This document shows, piece by piece, positions 1 to 12,914 of a stretch of 64,000 nt of DNA (positions are counted from its first letter, which is position 1; every line of letters begins with the position of its first letter). The stretch lies in the NCBI GenBank assembly GCA_022661535.1, contig JAKULF010000004.1, positions 2,108,001 to 2,172,000 of the forward strand, written 5' to 3'. A program made the position numbers and the translations under genes. The notes beneath the pieces were generated by a model. It did no database searches, was not told the DNA's origin, and saw only the letters and a program-made list of their open reading frames with translations. The DNA is from Eutypa lata (lineage: Eukaryota > Ascomycota > Sordariomycetes > Xylariales > Diatrypaceae).

Positions 1-2560
1 TGCTTCATGAGGTATTGTATCATCGGTGACGAATTCCTTGGAAATGATTTGTAAACAGTTTCAATGTCTTGCGTTTTTTGACAATAGAATTTCCTGATCA
101 AGGAATGATTCGTGATGCTCAAGTTCATAATTCCGCAACTTTCCCGCTAGTTTTCCGCTAGCTGCCCGCAAGTTGCCCGCCGCAAAGCAACTTTGCTAAG
201 GCCGCGGATTAACGTAGTCAAAACCCCGCCCTACATATTTGCAATATGAATATGCATAATATTCAAAAAGGGTTTAGTAAAACAAATGCGCTTGGAAACC
301 ATGTAGGTAGTTGTTGTGTTTAGGACCCCCCTATAATAGGGGGAGTGATTACATAATGCATGTGGAGCAGGACTTCAACAATATCTAGGTACCTATTGAA
401 CTCTTCTTTCTATACTTTAACAAGCGAAATTGTTAGGGCCAGTAAATATTCGATGCCTCTTGTGTATGCTTACGTTATTCGTTTTTTATAATATTTGTTC
501 ACTAATGAGGAAGTATATAAATTAACATGTGTGTTCTACTTCCGTTTAAGACATTCAAAACCTAGAAGAGATTGGGAAGTAGAGTAATAGTTACAAGTAC
601 TTCGTCTAAAATTCGATCAATTTCTCCTTACTGGTTATATATCCGAAGCGCCGACAGCAACTCGTAACATTCGCCGTAATCAGGAGAGCGAGATACATCT
701 TAATGCACCTCGGTTATTATCGAAGGTCCTAGACGTTCCTACTCGGTCATTCTTCTATATACTCCCTAATATCCATAGAACTACTTTCAGGCGAAATTTT
801 TAGAACTGGTGTCCTCAGTATATATTAAGGCATCTCGGTACATCGTCATCTGTAGGAATATAAGCCATAATAAGCGTCCAAAACGTAAAGTTGGGGCACC
901 CGATCTTTTACCGGATCTTAGATTATTATTCTTGAATGTTTTTATTATCGCTTTTTATTAAGGGCTGTGTTTTCCGGAGTATATCGTATTATGATATCAC
1001 GTACAAGCTGATCTAGGAGCAAGGTATGGGTTATTGCGGATAGTGATAATTGTCTGGGATGCTCTAGAACTTAGGATAGGTAGCTAGAAAGATCTATATA
1101 TAATACAGGAGCACCGGATATAGGATTATCCTGCTCCGGGAGCTTAGTAAGCAGCTCTGACTGCAACATATGAGTTTATAGGAGCTCTTTGATACCCGGA
1201 ATGGTCTTGGAAGTCCGTAGCTGCACAACCTCGCTTGTCCGCTCACTCGTATCGCGCCCCCTCTCCCTGAGCGTCATGGAGTAAGAGTAAGTTCTATACT
1301 AAATATTATCAGGGCATTGGACCGGCATCCTTCATTACAGATTTAAATCACACACCTATTCCCCCTCAAGCTGTGTGGCTTGTAATATCGCAGGTGATGA
1401 CCAGCTTACTACGCCCTCCCATCTTCACCCACGATATTCTATGCTTAGCTAACAGGCACTTTACTAGACACTCGATATATTCTTTTGAATAAATAAATAA
1501 AAATGTGAAAACTCGAATTTTCGGAGCGAACCGACCTAGTTATCATCGCCATGGACTTAGAAAATGACATCTTCAAATGCCTATCCATTATGCGGCCAAA
1601 GGGGTAGGGCCTGTCAATTGACCTTCTATTTTCGATTCGACCCTGCATCAACCCATGCACGTTCACAAGATACTAAGCTCAATTTTGGACGTTTAGCACA
1701 GGGGTTGATTCCCGAACGCGGCCTGATTGCTTACATAGCATGTCTTCCAGCTTGACCCGCTTCTCGTTATCTGCACCCTTGGACACCATTTTCGGCCAGA
1801 CCACCAATATTTAGGATATAGCAATCGGTATCCTTACTGAACCATGCCGGCATTCTAAGGTCGAGGCCTTTGTGTCCAAGCTAGTGAGGGGTTGGGAGGT
1901 CCTGATCGTGCTTATTTACAAGCCACTCTCACAAGCCACTCTCACAAGCCACTCTCACAAGCCACTCTCACAAGCCGTGAGTCTTGTCGGGCCTTTTGAA
2001 GTGACACGGCGGGCCGGCTGATGATGTTTGGTTGCCACAGATGTTGAAAGATCATCATATACGGGGTTTCGGGAACCAAGCCGACGTATCTTGTCTCGGA
2101 GTCTATATGATCTCGCAGAGCCGCCAAGTCACCCCTGCCTTTACATAACAAAATCAGCTGAAAGGTTAAATCTGACGTGTGATATCACCCTACATATTAC
2201 CTAGAGACCTGCAGGGCTGACTCACGCATTATGTCACTAGGAAGCTTCGTGAGCCACGAAGGGTTCAACCTCAACTTGGTTGCTTCGGTTAGACGCTCTG
2301 TATCCATATACCTGGTATCGAGTGGATCTTATCATGGGGAGACGAATGTGAGCAGCCTTACTCATATCACTTAGTATAGGTTGCATTCGGGTCATCCCGT
2401 CTAGATCCAGAGCATGCAGTGATGGCGCTTGCGGATAGATCAAATGGCAGTATAGGCTAAATAGGCATGATGAATATAAATATGTTCCCGTGTAACTTGA
2501 GTAGCATGCACTTAGCTACTATATTACCATCAATTTGGAAAGTTCCAGCTCATTGGCTTG
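1..2560. other. Gene-free left flank
   Basis: No open frame here has a recognisable motif or a convincing exon structure on either strand. The longest frames are 60-73 codons and overlap one another. The stretch is moderately AT-rich and contains one 13-bp tandem repeat about 600 bp upstream of the protease gene. The last few hundred bases presumably include that gene's promoter, but I see no clear regulatory site. Confidence 0.6.
1918..1976. repeat. 13-bp tandem repeat, 4.5 copies
   Basis: The unit ACAAGCCACTCTC is repeated four times without a mismatch (1918-1969), followed by a partial fifth copy. It lies in non-coding DNA about 585 bp upstream of the subtilase start. The perfect identity suggests recent slippage. 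Confidence 0.9.
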
Positions 2561-5411
2561 ATGTTAGATATGATGCGACTCTTCACTATAACTTCTTTAT
2601 TCGCCTTGGTTTCAGCTAGAAGCCCTAAGCTTATTGAGGGTGCCTTTATAATTGAACTGAGTGATGATGTTTTGGGCGACACCATTTATCCGAGGGAGTC
2701 AGACCAACATGCTGAATTCCACAAACGTGCCGCGGATCTATCATTTGAGTACACTGTTGCTCACGAGTACCATTCTCCAGGCGCATATGTCGGCTTATCG
2801 ATTCGTGTTGTTGATAATGGAGACTCCGAAGCCATTTCGGCGCAGCTTAGACAAGTTCCCGGGGTTGTTTCGGTGAGCCCTGTCTATGAGATGTTCCTAT
2901 CGGATCCGGATGTTCCAGGAACTTCTATGGTCCTAGAGAATCCATTTCTATCATACGAAGACCCTCCAGCAATGCCAGCGGTATCTCAAAACCAAGACGG
3001 AAACCTTGCATCGACTCTGGAAATGGCTGGGGTGGACAGATTACACCAGCTTGGTATCAAGGGCAAGGGGGTGAAGGTGGGTATCATCGATACCGGTGTC
3101 GATTATCGACACCCGGCACTAGGAGGTGATTTCGGACCCGGCCTCAAAATCGCCGGAGGCTGGTCTTGGCTTGCCGCTAATGGAACTGCAGTTGAGGATG
3201 ATAATATCCTTACTACATGCTACGGTGCCGGACACGGAACCCATGTTGCAGGTAAATCAATTCACAAACTTCTTACCGCTTGAGAATTTCGATATAACAT
3301 TTCTGTTAGGGATCCTGGGCATGAACGCCCTCGTGGATGGCGAAAGAACATTAAACATTTCGGGTGTTGCTCCGGAGGCATCACTTTACGTATACAAAGT
3401 GTTTGACTGTTCACTCAATGGAGAGACAACCGATCGCGTTATCGCAGCTATGCTCCGAGCGGCAGCAGATGGGGTTGACGTTATAAGTATGTCGCTGAGC
3501 ATACCAGACTCCTGGCAGAACGGGGCAGATCCGGTGACTACGGTCGCTGCTCGACTCGTGGAAGAAGGTATTGCTGTCATCGTTGCCCAGGGGAATTCAG
3601 GGTCCGATAGCAAGTATGATCCTCAGCTATACCGCACTTCGACTCCTGCTGAGCTCACAACCATCATCTCCGTTGGCTCGGTTGTGAACAGAGATTTCCC
3701 TCTTGTCTACACTGCCACGGACTCTGAAGGTGCTACAATACCTTACGCATCACTATGGCCCATTGAGTTTCCCGACGGCCTGGAAGTATATTTGATCGAC
3801 AGTGGCTGTTTAGGTAGTAGCTGGAGTGATGCTATCTCTGTCTTGGGGGACCAAGGGAAGCTTAACACCACTATAGTGGGTTTCCCCGTGACCGATAGCT
3901 GCCGGTACACTAGTGTCAGGTCATGCTGCTCGACAAACCAATTGCGTTACATAATGGGAGTCTATACAGATACGTCGAATCCATATCACGTTGATTATGA
4001 GATGGCTTCTACAGGTTTCTTCGGCGACGGCACTGTCCAGTACATATCCGTAAACGCAAATGATAGCACGACCCTTTTGGAAAACTTGAACGCTACGGGG
4101 TCTGACTACAGGCTATTCTTTGATGACTCTTCCTATTCTAGCCCGCCGCAGTTGGTTGGCGGTAAGATGGATTATTATTCGAGCTTCGGACCCAATTACT
4201 TGACCTACGACTTGAAGCCGCAGATCTCTGCCCCTGGTGGCAAGATACTTTCCACCTGGCCACTGGGAGAACAAGGTTATTATACTATCCTGTCCGGGAC
4301 ATCTATGGCAACTCCATTCCTAAGCGGCTGCTACGCCTTGGTCAAGTCCCAATTCCCCGAACTTTCCGTTGCAGAAATTCTGTCGCTTCTCCAAACGACC
4401 TCGCGCCCAATGGAGTGGGTGTACAACGACACCATGGTCGCGGGGACTTTTCAGCAAGGCGCTGGCTTGGTCAATGTATATGACGCCATCACGTACCAAA
4501 GCCGCGTATCCCCGGGACAGCTTCTCGTGGGCGACAACTCCCCCACTGTATACGGAGCAGTGAATATCACTATCGAGAACCGGTCCGATTTACCGAAAGC
4601 TTACACGTTATCTCATCAAGGCGCCTCGTACTCGGAACCGAATCCGCCGAATAATCCTGTTTTCTCACAGGAGAACCAGCTACCTGTTTACGGATCTGTA
4701 GAGTTTGAGTCATCGACTATCGAAGTCGCTGCCGGACAATCTACTGTCGTTCCCTTCAAGGTATTGCCTCCCAGCTCGGGAGTCAAGCCCGAAGAACTCC
4801 CGGTGTTCGGCGGCTTCATCAAAGTGGCCAGTGACGACGAAGAATTCAGTGTGCCGTACTCTGGACCCCCTTACTCCCTATATAATGCCGAGTACTTCCA
4901 AATCTTGAACACGACTACGGCTGTGCAGCCGTCGATATCGTACCAATTCCCGGAAGGCTGGGTAATCGACAAGGGGTTGTACGAGGTCAACTCCTCGCTG
5001 CCCTACCGCTCTGTAGTCGGTCGCGCTCAGCTCACCTACGGTTACCGCATCGACGTCGTTCCCGCTAATATCAGCATCACGCCCGATCTCTACGGCTTCG
5101 ACCCGGCCGAGGTGCACGATTACAGGCCTTCAGACACAGCGCCGCCGAAGTCCTTCTACGGGTTGCCTTCGTATGGCTCCCTCGTAAACTCCATCGTCCT
5201 GCTGTCCCCAGGGACGTTTAACTGGCCCTCTGGAACGGGCGTTACCGCTACTCTACCTAACGGAACCCAGTACTCGCCTGGCCCAGGCGACTATCGTTGG
5301 ATCGCTAGCATTCTACGCTGGGGTGGCAACCCCGACTTGTTGGAAGATCATGAAATTTGGCTTTCGGCCGTCATCAGGCTAGTCGACGGGCCGGTGAGCG
5401 CGCCCTCTTAG
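2561..5411 (+). CDS. Secreted subtilisin-like serine protease (S8, Vpr-like)
   Basis: The coding sequence joins 2561-3251 and 3310-5411 across a 58-nt GT-AG intron, giving 930 residues. The N-terminus is a hydrophobic secretion signal (MRLFTITSLFALVSA). A propeptide/I9-like region follows, up to about residue 115. The catalytic triad is visible: Asp177 in GIIDTGVDYRHP, His225 in GHGTHVAG (the intron interrupts this motif's last Gly codon) and Ser562 in SGTSMATP, with the oxyanion Asn in VAQGNSG. The large spacing between His and Ser (about 335 residues) fits a PA-type insertion, and the C-terminal 300 residues look like the Fn3-like domain of Vpr/cucumisin-type subtilases. The upstream TTG at 2558 is not needed; ATG 2561 is the first ATG and ATG 2573 is an equally good start. 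No stop or frameshift breaks it. It probably degrades extracellular protein. The fold and catalytic assignment are firm; the substrate is unknown. Confidence 0.93.
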
Positions 5412-5967
5412 CTAGCATCCGATAGTTACTACGCCACGGGTTCATCTTCTCGCAGCAAACTACTGAATTAGAACGCCGGTAATATGAGGAGCTAGGGAGA
5501 TTGAGAATACTTTTTAGGATAGAAAAAAGAATTCGTTTGATACTGCCGTGGACAACGATCTCCCCGTTATAGCATACGCAGCAGTATTGTTACCCAAGTA
5601 ATAGTAGCATCGTTTTTTCGAACCGAAATCTGAAGGTCAAACCCCCTTGTTACTCTTGACTAGTGGTTGAATATAATTTCATTGTCATGGCGTGTTTAAG
5701 AACCAGATAGATGGACCTGAACGATACATAAGATTGTTCTTATGATGTTCTTTGTTGCAAACACAAAGTTCGTTCGCAGCTACGTAATGCTGTTCACACT
5801 TTATATATATTCCCGATCGTCTCAAGCTTTCTTGGATCGTATTACCCACAAAATCCAGTGAATCAAGTATTACAAAGACTAGAACATACAAGCACTGCAT
5901 CGTCAAGGAAATTATTTCCCAAGAAGAAAATCTAACCCAAAATATAGAGAAATCAAAACCAACAACG
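5412..5967. other. Intergenic region
   Basis: AT-rich spacer between the protease stop and the small membrane-protein ORF. It should include the protease 3' UTR. I see no other gene or repeat in it. Confidence 0.6.
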
Positions 5968-6201
5968 ATGGATCAAGTCGGCATGTATATGAGTAGTTGG
6001 TTTATGCGAATAATACGGGAGGGTATCGAGCTGGCTAATGATGATTTAGTGGGAGCTACAGATCCCCTTGATAGAGAGCAGCAATCTATCGGCCTTCTAC
6101 CACTGATATTACTATTGACATTTACTGTCCTTTTGTGGTATCTCACAAGAGACCACAGGAGGGCGTCATTCGAGATGCGTAGATTAGCAAGACCCTACTG
6201 A
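5968..6201 (+). CDS. Small single-span membrane protein, hypothetical
   Basis: Single-exon frame of 77 residues starting with an ATG in an acceptable fungal context (AACGATGG). Residues 1-40 are amphipathic with several acidic residues. A strongly hydrophobic segment of about 20 residues follows (IGLLPLILLLTFTVLLWYL), then a basic tail (RDHRRASFEMRRLARPY). That charge pattern fits a tail-anchored or single-pass protein with the basic end in the cytosol. I recognise no family. It could also be a chance ORF, but the clean membrane segment and basic flank make a real product more likely. Confidence 0.45.
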   Translation: MDQVGMYMSSWFMRIIREGIELANDDLVGATDPLDREQQSIGLLPLILLLTFTVLLWYLTRDHRRASFEMRRLARPY

Positions 6202-6220
6202 TACTCATGATATTCCATAT

Positions 6221-6250
6221 ACCTACCTAGATTACTTAGTCTAGATAGGT
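6221..6250. repeat. Short inverted repeat after the small ORF
   Basis: ACCTACCTAGA at 6221-6231 pairs with TCTAGATAGGT at 6240-6250 with one mismatch and an 8-nt loop. It begins 20 bp past the stop of the 77-codon ORF. Similar CCTAGG-centred palindromes recur in the intergenic DNA of this window, so it need not be functional. Confidence 0.5.
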
Positions 6251-6488
6251 GGTGCTGAAGTCAGACCTTACCCTGGAATTTGGATAGTTTTGTTTAATAC
6301 AAGATTGTTTTTTTTTAAGTTACACTCTTCTAAATGGTATCACCATGCCGTAATTATTTATATTCATCATAATATTAATAATTGATTATTGGATAGATTG
6401 AAAACTCACTCTCCTCATACTCGGTGACAAACCAATCTCATCTAGACAAAATGTCAAAATGCCAATTCCCTACAGATAAGGAACATAG

Positions 6489-7589
6489 GAAGATAACTGC
6501 GCGATATCAGGTGATTTAAAGACAATTGAAATATTAATTAATGCTCGCCTCGAAGATAGGCCGCAAGGAGACCATGGGGAGAGGCCCGACATCATCTCCA
6601 AGAGCATAAAATGCCTCCAGGCTTATCATGATCGCATTGAGCCGCTTTCCATAGAGGATGCGAAGATTGTACTAGCCGCTGATAATGCCGGAACCAGAGT
6701 GCTGCGGTGGGCATTTAGCCCAGAAATGAAGGCAAAGATTGAGGGAAATCACCCAGAGAAGATGTTCGTATCTTGCGTTGCCTAGATTATAGGTTTTAGT
6801 TACGATGCTTCATTGCTGACAAACGTTCTTAGAATCTTTATAAAACTACTCACCTATATTCTCGTTGGAGCTGGCTATACTGAGACGTTAATATCTTGGG
6901 TAAAACAGCGCACTCTAGGGCTTGGTGATCTCGATGAGAGAAGTAAGTGGTGGCTATCAAATTGGAAAGCATGTATCTTGTCGGGAACGCTAGAGGCGCT
7001 ATATTTGTGGGATCTCGAGAACTCCCTTGACACCGCCATCAACTACTTTACGGCAGTCGACAATTTTAGGATCCTAAAAAAACGACGGAGACAAATAGAC
7101 TTGCAATACATTCCGATGAGCCTCGCATTCTTCTTCTTGAATAAACAGATGCAAGATCGTCGAGCGGAAGTAAGTCCAGAGAGCTACGACAAATTCTACA
7201 GGACCGCCTTTGCAATAAATTTCAGCAACCTCGATCTTAGAGAATTCAATAAAGTATGTCACACAATATTCCATCCAACGCACCCTACTGCTGACTTCCT
7301 AATGCCATTGCTACGGCGTGTCCGTTGTGACCCCAGCCACCCCTTCCGACTGCAACTTACGAAAAAAGGTGGAAGGGACGCCCAGCAGAAATTTGTATTT
7401 TATCTTGCGTACGAAGCAAGAAAAATCCTTCGGCGAGAAGGCCGGCATGAAGACGCAAACTGGGTGTTCGCTACTGTGGAAGAATTATGGGGGCGGAAAT
7501 CTGGATTCTTACAAGGTGTGAGCCAGGGTGATGTTAAGTGGGAGGATCGGTCCAAGCCAGATGGGGGCCATATAGGCAAGGATGTTTAG
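6489..7589 (+). pseudogene. Unrecognised gene, probably broken by one stop
   Basis: One reading frame is open from 6489 to 7589 except for a TAG at 6783-6785. Before the stop it has about 98 codons, with a helical, charged composition (for example IEDAKIVLAADNAGTRVL). After the stop it has 268 codons rich in Trp, Leu, Arg and Lys, including a stretch YILVGAGYTETLISWVKQ. The two halves lie in the same frame, so either a single C-to-T change has truncated the gene or a small intron removes the stop. The first exon may begin at ATG 6451, but no splice pair joins it cleanly. I do not recognise a family. No Pfam-style motif is evident, and the protein lacks a signal peptide. Confidence 0.45.
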
Positions 7590-9284
7590 ACTTCATGTTC
7601 AAGTAATTCGGGAAGAAAGGAAGTATGTTACTATTATGTTACTGCCATGATTGAAAGGCGCATTTGGAAACCATCTTGGGTATGCCCCTAATGTATCCGA
7701 TGAAATTTATAACCACCTCGGACAACGCGATGTCAGACTAAGACTAACACGTTGGTCCATCAAAATTGTTAGCTGGGGAAAATGAATAAACTTCACAAGA
7801 GGGGTGCAACTGACTATGGTTATATTATAGATATGATATAATTGCCTATTATGCTAAACGATTAACCACAGAAGTCCGATGATACCAGCTAATTATCTAA
7901 TTCTATTCGGAACCGATGTGAAATGGCGGCTGGATCTAACATGGCCTTGCCGAGACCCTTGCTTTAGATTAACACTTTGGCATTACTTACGTCACTATGA
8001 GCTTGAAGTTGATTGGCATCGCGATGTTGAAGGTTACATTCTTGCTGACTTGGAGGGGTGTCTACCTTATCTGCCCGTCCTTCTTATCCCCGGTGTCTAT
8101 TGCCTCGGTTCACCGTAACTGGTCAGACTGCTGCTCTGAATGTACGGGTAGACGCAACAATGTTGCTAATATGTCAATGTGGTGCTACGAAGAGATGATG
8201 TGGCCCCTTTTAAAGCTGTGCATAGGTGCGGGATAGACTTGGCCTGGAAATAAGGGGGGAAGCGAAATGCATATGAATGATAGCCTGGAGCTACCTACTT
8301 GGATTATCACTAGTACTTCTCGGCTGACGGGACAGGAATGCTTGTTATGCTTATTTCATGAGTTAAGAAACAGGATTTGTAGCTATTACCTGTTAAAGAT
8401 GTCTTCTATTTGCGTGGAATCCGCTCTCTAATCACCCCCTTTCTTTTTATAATACCGTATCGTCACGACATATGTGAATTGGGATGGTATGTTCACCCTT
8501 CCTTTGAATAGGTCTATACTACAGCTATACGTCCAAATATCAAGATATATAGTAGTTACAAACGTATCTTCACGATAAGTAGTGCGCCTTGTAGCAAATG
8601 GCTAGTTGTGATGGTATATGTTTTCCGTTGACCCGTTGCATGAAATGGTTATAAACAAGGCACAGCCGTATGTACTTTACAGCTAGTACGAGACACCAAT
8701 GCATATATCTTGGTGCCCGGAGTTAAATGGTAATGGCATTCGATGAACTCGAGTGACAAGATTGAGTTACTTGACTGATCTGAGTACGTCTGGTACTGAA
8801 GTAGGAGCTCTAATTAATGAGTGACTACTTACATATAGGTATAAAGCTCGACGAAAGTATAGTGCATCTTAGGAAAATAAAACTAAGCTCTTATAAACAA
8901 AGGAAATTAAGTTGCGAAATGAATTTATCTAGTATAAATATCCTCAAGATGTATTGATTGTTCTTACAACCTCTAACTCTGCAAGTTGTTCTATAATCTT
9001 AGCGTCGACGATGTAAGTATTACGTAGACTTGACAACCGAGGACGTGGGGTTAGATAACCCCGGAAGATTGGACCCTGGAGCTAGGGGCAAGCTCCTCTC
9101 CTCCAGGCCGGTCCAAGCCGTCGGTTGAAAGCTCCAGTTCCAACCTTTTCTTCTTACCGAGTTACCGGTGTATATTTTAATTAGCGGTCCGAGCAATTCA
9201 CATTTTAACTCCAATTTCTTCGTCTGCTTTCTTCGTCCCATCTTATGATATTATATTGAGAGCCTAGGCACCCAAGAGCGAGAG
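7590..9284. other. Gene-free interval
   Basis: About 1.7 kb with only short overlapping frames. I see no recognisable coding motif, repeat or RNA gene. The last 250 bp are pyrimidine-rich and CT-flanked, as expected for the promoter and 5' UTR of the following mitochondrial gene. Confidence 0.55.
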
Positions 9285-11109
9285 ATGATGTCCGGTGTCA
9301 ATCGCAGCCTCCGAACAGTTTCGAGGTCGCTGCGCGTGCAGCCGACAAGCTTCCAGAGAGCCACTCCACTGGTGAGAAGTGCGAGGTTCGGAGCTCCACG
9401 ATCACTAATTGCTTCCACCACCACCTTTAACTCTTCCCGCGTCAACTCTTTCTCCACCACTGCTACCCGCAAATCAGCCGCCGCCATGCCTCAAGAAGGA
9501 AGAGAATACGATCCCGAAATCAAGGATATCGCCGAATATGTCACAAAGCCAATTGACTCGGAATTAGCTGTGAGTTTGACCAAGCTATGTCTTCCGTCGA
9601 AAATATTTACCCCGCGCAGTTTTGGGGCCCCGCGGCTAACCGTCATCTCATTCTTCATAACAGTTTGACACTGCGCGATGGGTTTTCCTCGATACTCTCG
9701 GTTGTGGTCTTGAAGGCCTACGGTTCAAGGAATGTGTAAAGCTTCTTGGTCCGATTGTGCCTGGCACTGTCGTTCCTAATGGCACCAAAGTCCCCGGAAC
9801 CGACTTCCAGCTCGACCCTGTGAATGGCGCATTCAATATCGGCGCGACGATCCGATGGCTCGATTATAACGACTGCTGGTTAGCCGCTGAATGGGGGCAC
9901 CCGTCCGATAATTTGGGTGCTATTCTGGCCGTCGCTGACTGGGTCAACCGAACCAACAAGGCGGGCGGAAGTCTAGCCGGAGGCAAGATCTTTACGGTTA
10001 AGGATGTCCTGGAGGGTATGGTCAAGGCGCATGAAATTCAGGGATGTCTGGCTTTGCTCAACTCGTTCAACAAGGTCGGATTGGACCATGTTGTATTAGT
10101 CAAAGTTGCTAGTACGGCTGTTGTGTCCCATATGCTCGGGTTGAGCGAAAAGCAAATAGCCGATGCTGTCACACAGGCTTGGGTCGATGGACAGAGCCTA
10201 CGTACCTACCGACACTCGCCAAACACCATGTCTCGGAAGTCCTGGGCCGCTGGTGATGCCTGTCAAAGAGCTGTGAACTTAGCTTTGAAGGTTGCTAAGG
10301 GCGAGCCTGGTATCCCGACAGTGCTCTCTGCCCCAGTTTGGGGTTTCTATGATGTTCTGTTCAAGGGCAACAAATTCGAGTTCCAGCGTCCCTATGGAAG
10401 CTACGTCATGGAGAACGTCTTGTTTAAGGTGTCCTACCCAGGTTCGTGTTTCTCACAATAATGTCGCACAAATCATGCATACTGACGTTGTATAGCCGAG
10501 TTCCACTCGCAGACTGCTGTTGAGGCCTCCTCCAAGATCTACCATCAGCTCAAGAAGCTAGGTAAGTCGGCGGCGGATATCAAGGGCATCACGTGCCGAA
10601 CGCACGAGGCCTGCGTCCGCATCATCGACAAGCAGTTCAAGCCCATGGACAACTTCGCCGACCGGGACCACTGTATCCAGTACATGTGCTCGGTGATGCT
10701 GGTGTTCGGACGGCTGGAAGCGACGGACTACACGGATGGCGGGGAGGCGGCGACATCGCCCCTCGTCGAGTCCCTGCGCCAGAAGATCAAGTGCGTCGAG
10801 GACCCGCAGTTCACCAAGGACTATCACGACCCGGAGCTCCGGACCATCTCCAACGCGCTGACGGTCGAGCTCAACGACGGCACGGTCCTGGAGGAGGTCG
10901 TGGTCGAGGCGCCCCTGGGCCACCGCCTGCGGCGGGAGGAGGCCAAGCCCCACATCTTGGACAAGTACAAGAGGCACCTGAGCCACCACTTCTCCGAGGC
11001 TCAGGTGAAGGAGCTGGTCGAGCTAGGCGTCGACGGCAAGAAGCTGGAGACCGTGCCCGTCGACGAGTACGTCGACAAGTATGTGGTGAAGGACAGCAAG
11101 TTCGTTTAA
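9285..11109 (+). CDS. prpD: 2-methylcitrate dehydratase, mitochondrial (MmgE/PrpD)
   Basis: The gene joins 9285-9569, 9664-10441 and 10496-11109 (introns of 94 and 54 nt) and encodes 558 residues, the usual size of fungal PrpD homologues such as yeast Pdh1. Residues 1-60 are rich in Ser, Arg and Thr and almost free of acidic residues, a typical mitochondrial presequence. The MmgE/PrpD region then runs to the C-terminus, with characteristic stretches such as [33 protein letters not shown] and [15 protein letters not shown]. The enzyme dehydrates 2-methylcitrate to 2-methyl-cis-aconitate in the methylcitrate cycle that detoxifies propionyl-CoA. No other gene of that cycle lies next to it. Exon 3 has much higher GC at third positions than exons 1 and 2, with a sharp step near 10560. 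Confidence 0.93.
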
Positions 11110-11915
11110 AATCTATTTACGAAACTCATGGACGTAGGTACATAGAATAGCTAGCGTCAACTTTGACCCTATAGGTATGTAATTGCAAGTGCTGTTCATA
11201 TAAACAAAGCTTGTAGCCAGTCATCTGCGAGCGCACTTATTAAGTAACTTCGTTTTTGTTTGTAACTTTGTTTCCTCCTTCTTTACGTGAAAATAGAACG
11301 ATCAACTATGTAAGACCAGAAGTCTTCCTGGCAACGCCACATAAATGCATGTATCTCGCAAACAAGTCCTACTTCAAATCAGGCTGATCAGGTCGATGGC
11401 TTGGATGGGGATACGAGAACGCACACAGCCACGGTTATTATCGTGATCGGGAAGTAGTCGATCGCTAAGACGGGTTCCGGCAAGCTGGCTCTAGGGCTAG
11501 CTGCAGGTTGTTTGAGCGCTAGCTAAGCCTCATTACTGACAGCCCCTAAACATGCTAATTGCGCTGTAAATATGTGGGGTAGATTTACAGCTAAAGTGGT
11601 ACGCGGCCAACGGGAACTCCACGAGGCCCGCCTTTTGAAACTGTTGCACCATATGGGATAATAAACGACACTTGAACCTTAACCTCAACACCTTTTACTA
11701 TTCCTCCCACCATTATCTGCCTAGTTACTCACTCTACATAGTTCAGATCGTTTTAGCTACTGATCGAAAATTTGTTTTATTGGAGCGAGCGGGAAAGGAT
11801 AGCTTCATCTTAAACTTTTTGACCAATCGTCGCTGGCCTAGACCAGTCCTTACCCTTCTCATTGAGACACATCGCAACATCACCATCTAGTATAGTCGGC
11901 TGGAATCCAATCAAG
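11110..11915. other. Intergenic region
   Basis: About 800 bp between the PrpD stop and the SH3-protein start, holding the 3' UTR of one and the promoter/5' UTR of the other. The final 200 bp are rich in CT and A tracts, as in fungal promoters. No other gene is visible. Confidence 0.55.
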
Positions 11916-12914
11916 ATGGTCACCCTCGACCGCCAAGAGATCATCTCGACTAACAAGTCACTTCGTCTCATCAAGAATGTACGTCCAACCCAACCCGTTC
12001 CAAAACGTGGCACATCCGCAAAAGCCGAAGTTTTAAGGAATCTAGACTAATCTAGTTCGCTTTTTTACCAACCTACACAGGAACTCGAGCACCTCCTCGA
12101 GAAGGGCGTCGTGAACGACGACATCTTCGACCAGATCCACCAGCTGCTACCGGCCGAGTCGTCCCTCTCGCGCGCCGACGGGCCAACCCCGCAGCCGCAG
12201 CGCAGCCACCCGGTCGCGGCGGCCCCGCCGACGCCCGTCTCGGCGCCGCACACCCCGCCCGTCAACGCGATGGCCAACCTGGCGCTGCACCAGAACCCGA
12301 ACCCGACGCCGGCGCCGCCCGCCTACCACCAGACGGGGCCACCGTCGCTCCCTGTGCGCGGGGGAGGAGGAGCACCCCCACCGCCCCCGCCGCCTTCGAA
12401 GCCGGTCCTCGCCCACGCCCGCGCCCTCTACCGCTACCAGGCGGCCGACGACCGCGACCTCTCGTTCGAGCGCGACGACCGCGTCGCCGTGCACGAGTAC
12501 ATGAATGAGGACTGGTGGATGGGGCGCAACGAGCGCACGGGCGCCGAGGGCATCTTCCCTAAGAACTACGTGCACATCGACCAGGACTACAAGCTGCACC
12601 AACAACAATCACCGGCGCCGCCGCAGCAACAGCAACAGTACGCTGGCTATGGTTCGCCCGCGCCCGTGGGTGCTGCGGGTGGTTACCCGCCCCCGCCGGG
12701 AGCGGGAGGCCAGAACCCGTACAACTCCCACGTCCCGCCAATGGCCGTTGCTCACGATAATGGTGGTCAGCAGCAGCAGCAGCAGCAGGAAGGCGGTGGT
12801 GGGAGTAGCAAATTGAATGAGGGTGGGAAGAAGATCGGCAAGAAGTTGGGGAATGCCGCGATTTTCGGTGCTGGTGCTACTATGGGTTCGAACCTCGTGA
12901 ACTCGATTTTCTAA
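11916..12914 (+). CDS. SH3-domain adaptor, Lsb1/Pin3-like
   Basis: Exons 11916-11978 and 12081-12914 (102-nt intron) give 298 residues. The first 60 residues are helical (DRQEIISTNKSLRLIKN, then ELEHLLEKGVVNDDIFDQ), as in Lsb1/Pin3-type proteins. A Pro/Ala-rich linker with a run of prolines follows. A single SH3 domain spans about residues 134-187, with the ALYRY, EDWWMGRN and GIFPKNYV signatures. The tail is Gln-, Gly- and Pro-rich with two short poly-Gln runs, and ends in a small-residue segment (AAIFGAGATMGSNLV). In yeast these proteins bind the WASP homologue Las17 and tune actin patch assembly; the Gln-rich tail of Pin3 is prion-like. That role is inferred here. Exon 2 is exceptionally GC-rich compared with its surroundings, so several long antisense frames overlap it by composition only. 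Confidence 0.9.

Noticed and set aside
10558..11150. Long antisense and alternative-frame ORFs over PrpD exon 3
   Set aside because: They result from the very high GC3 of this exon and carry no motif.
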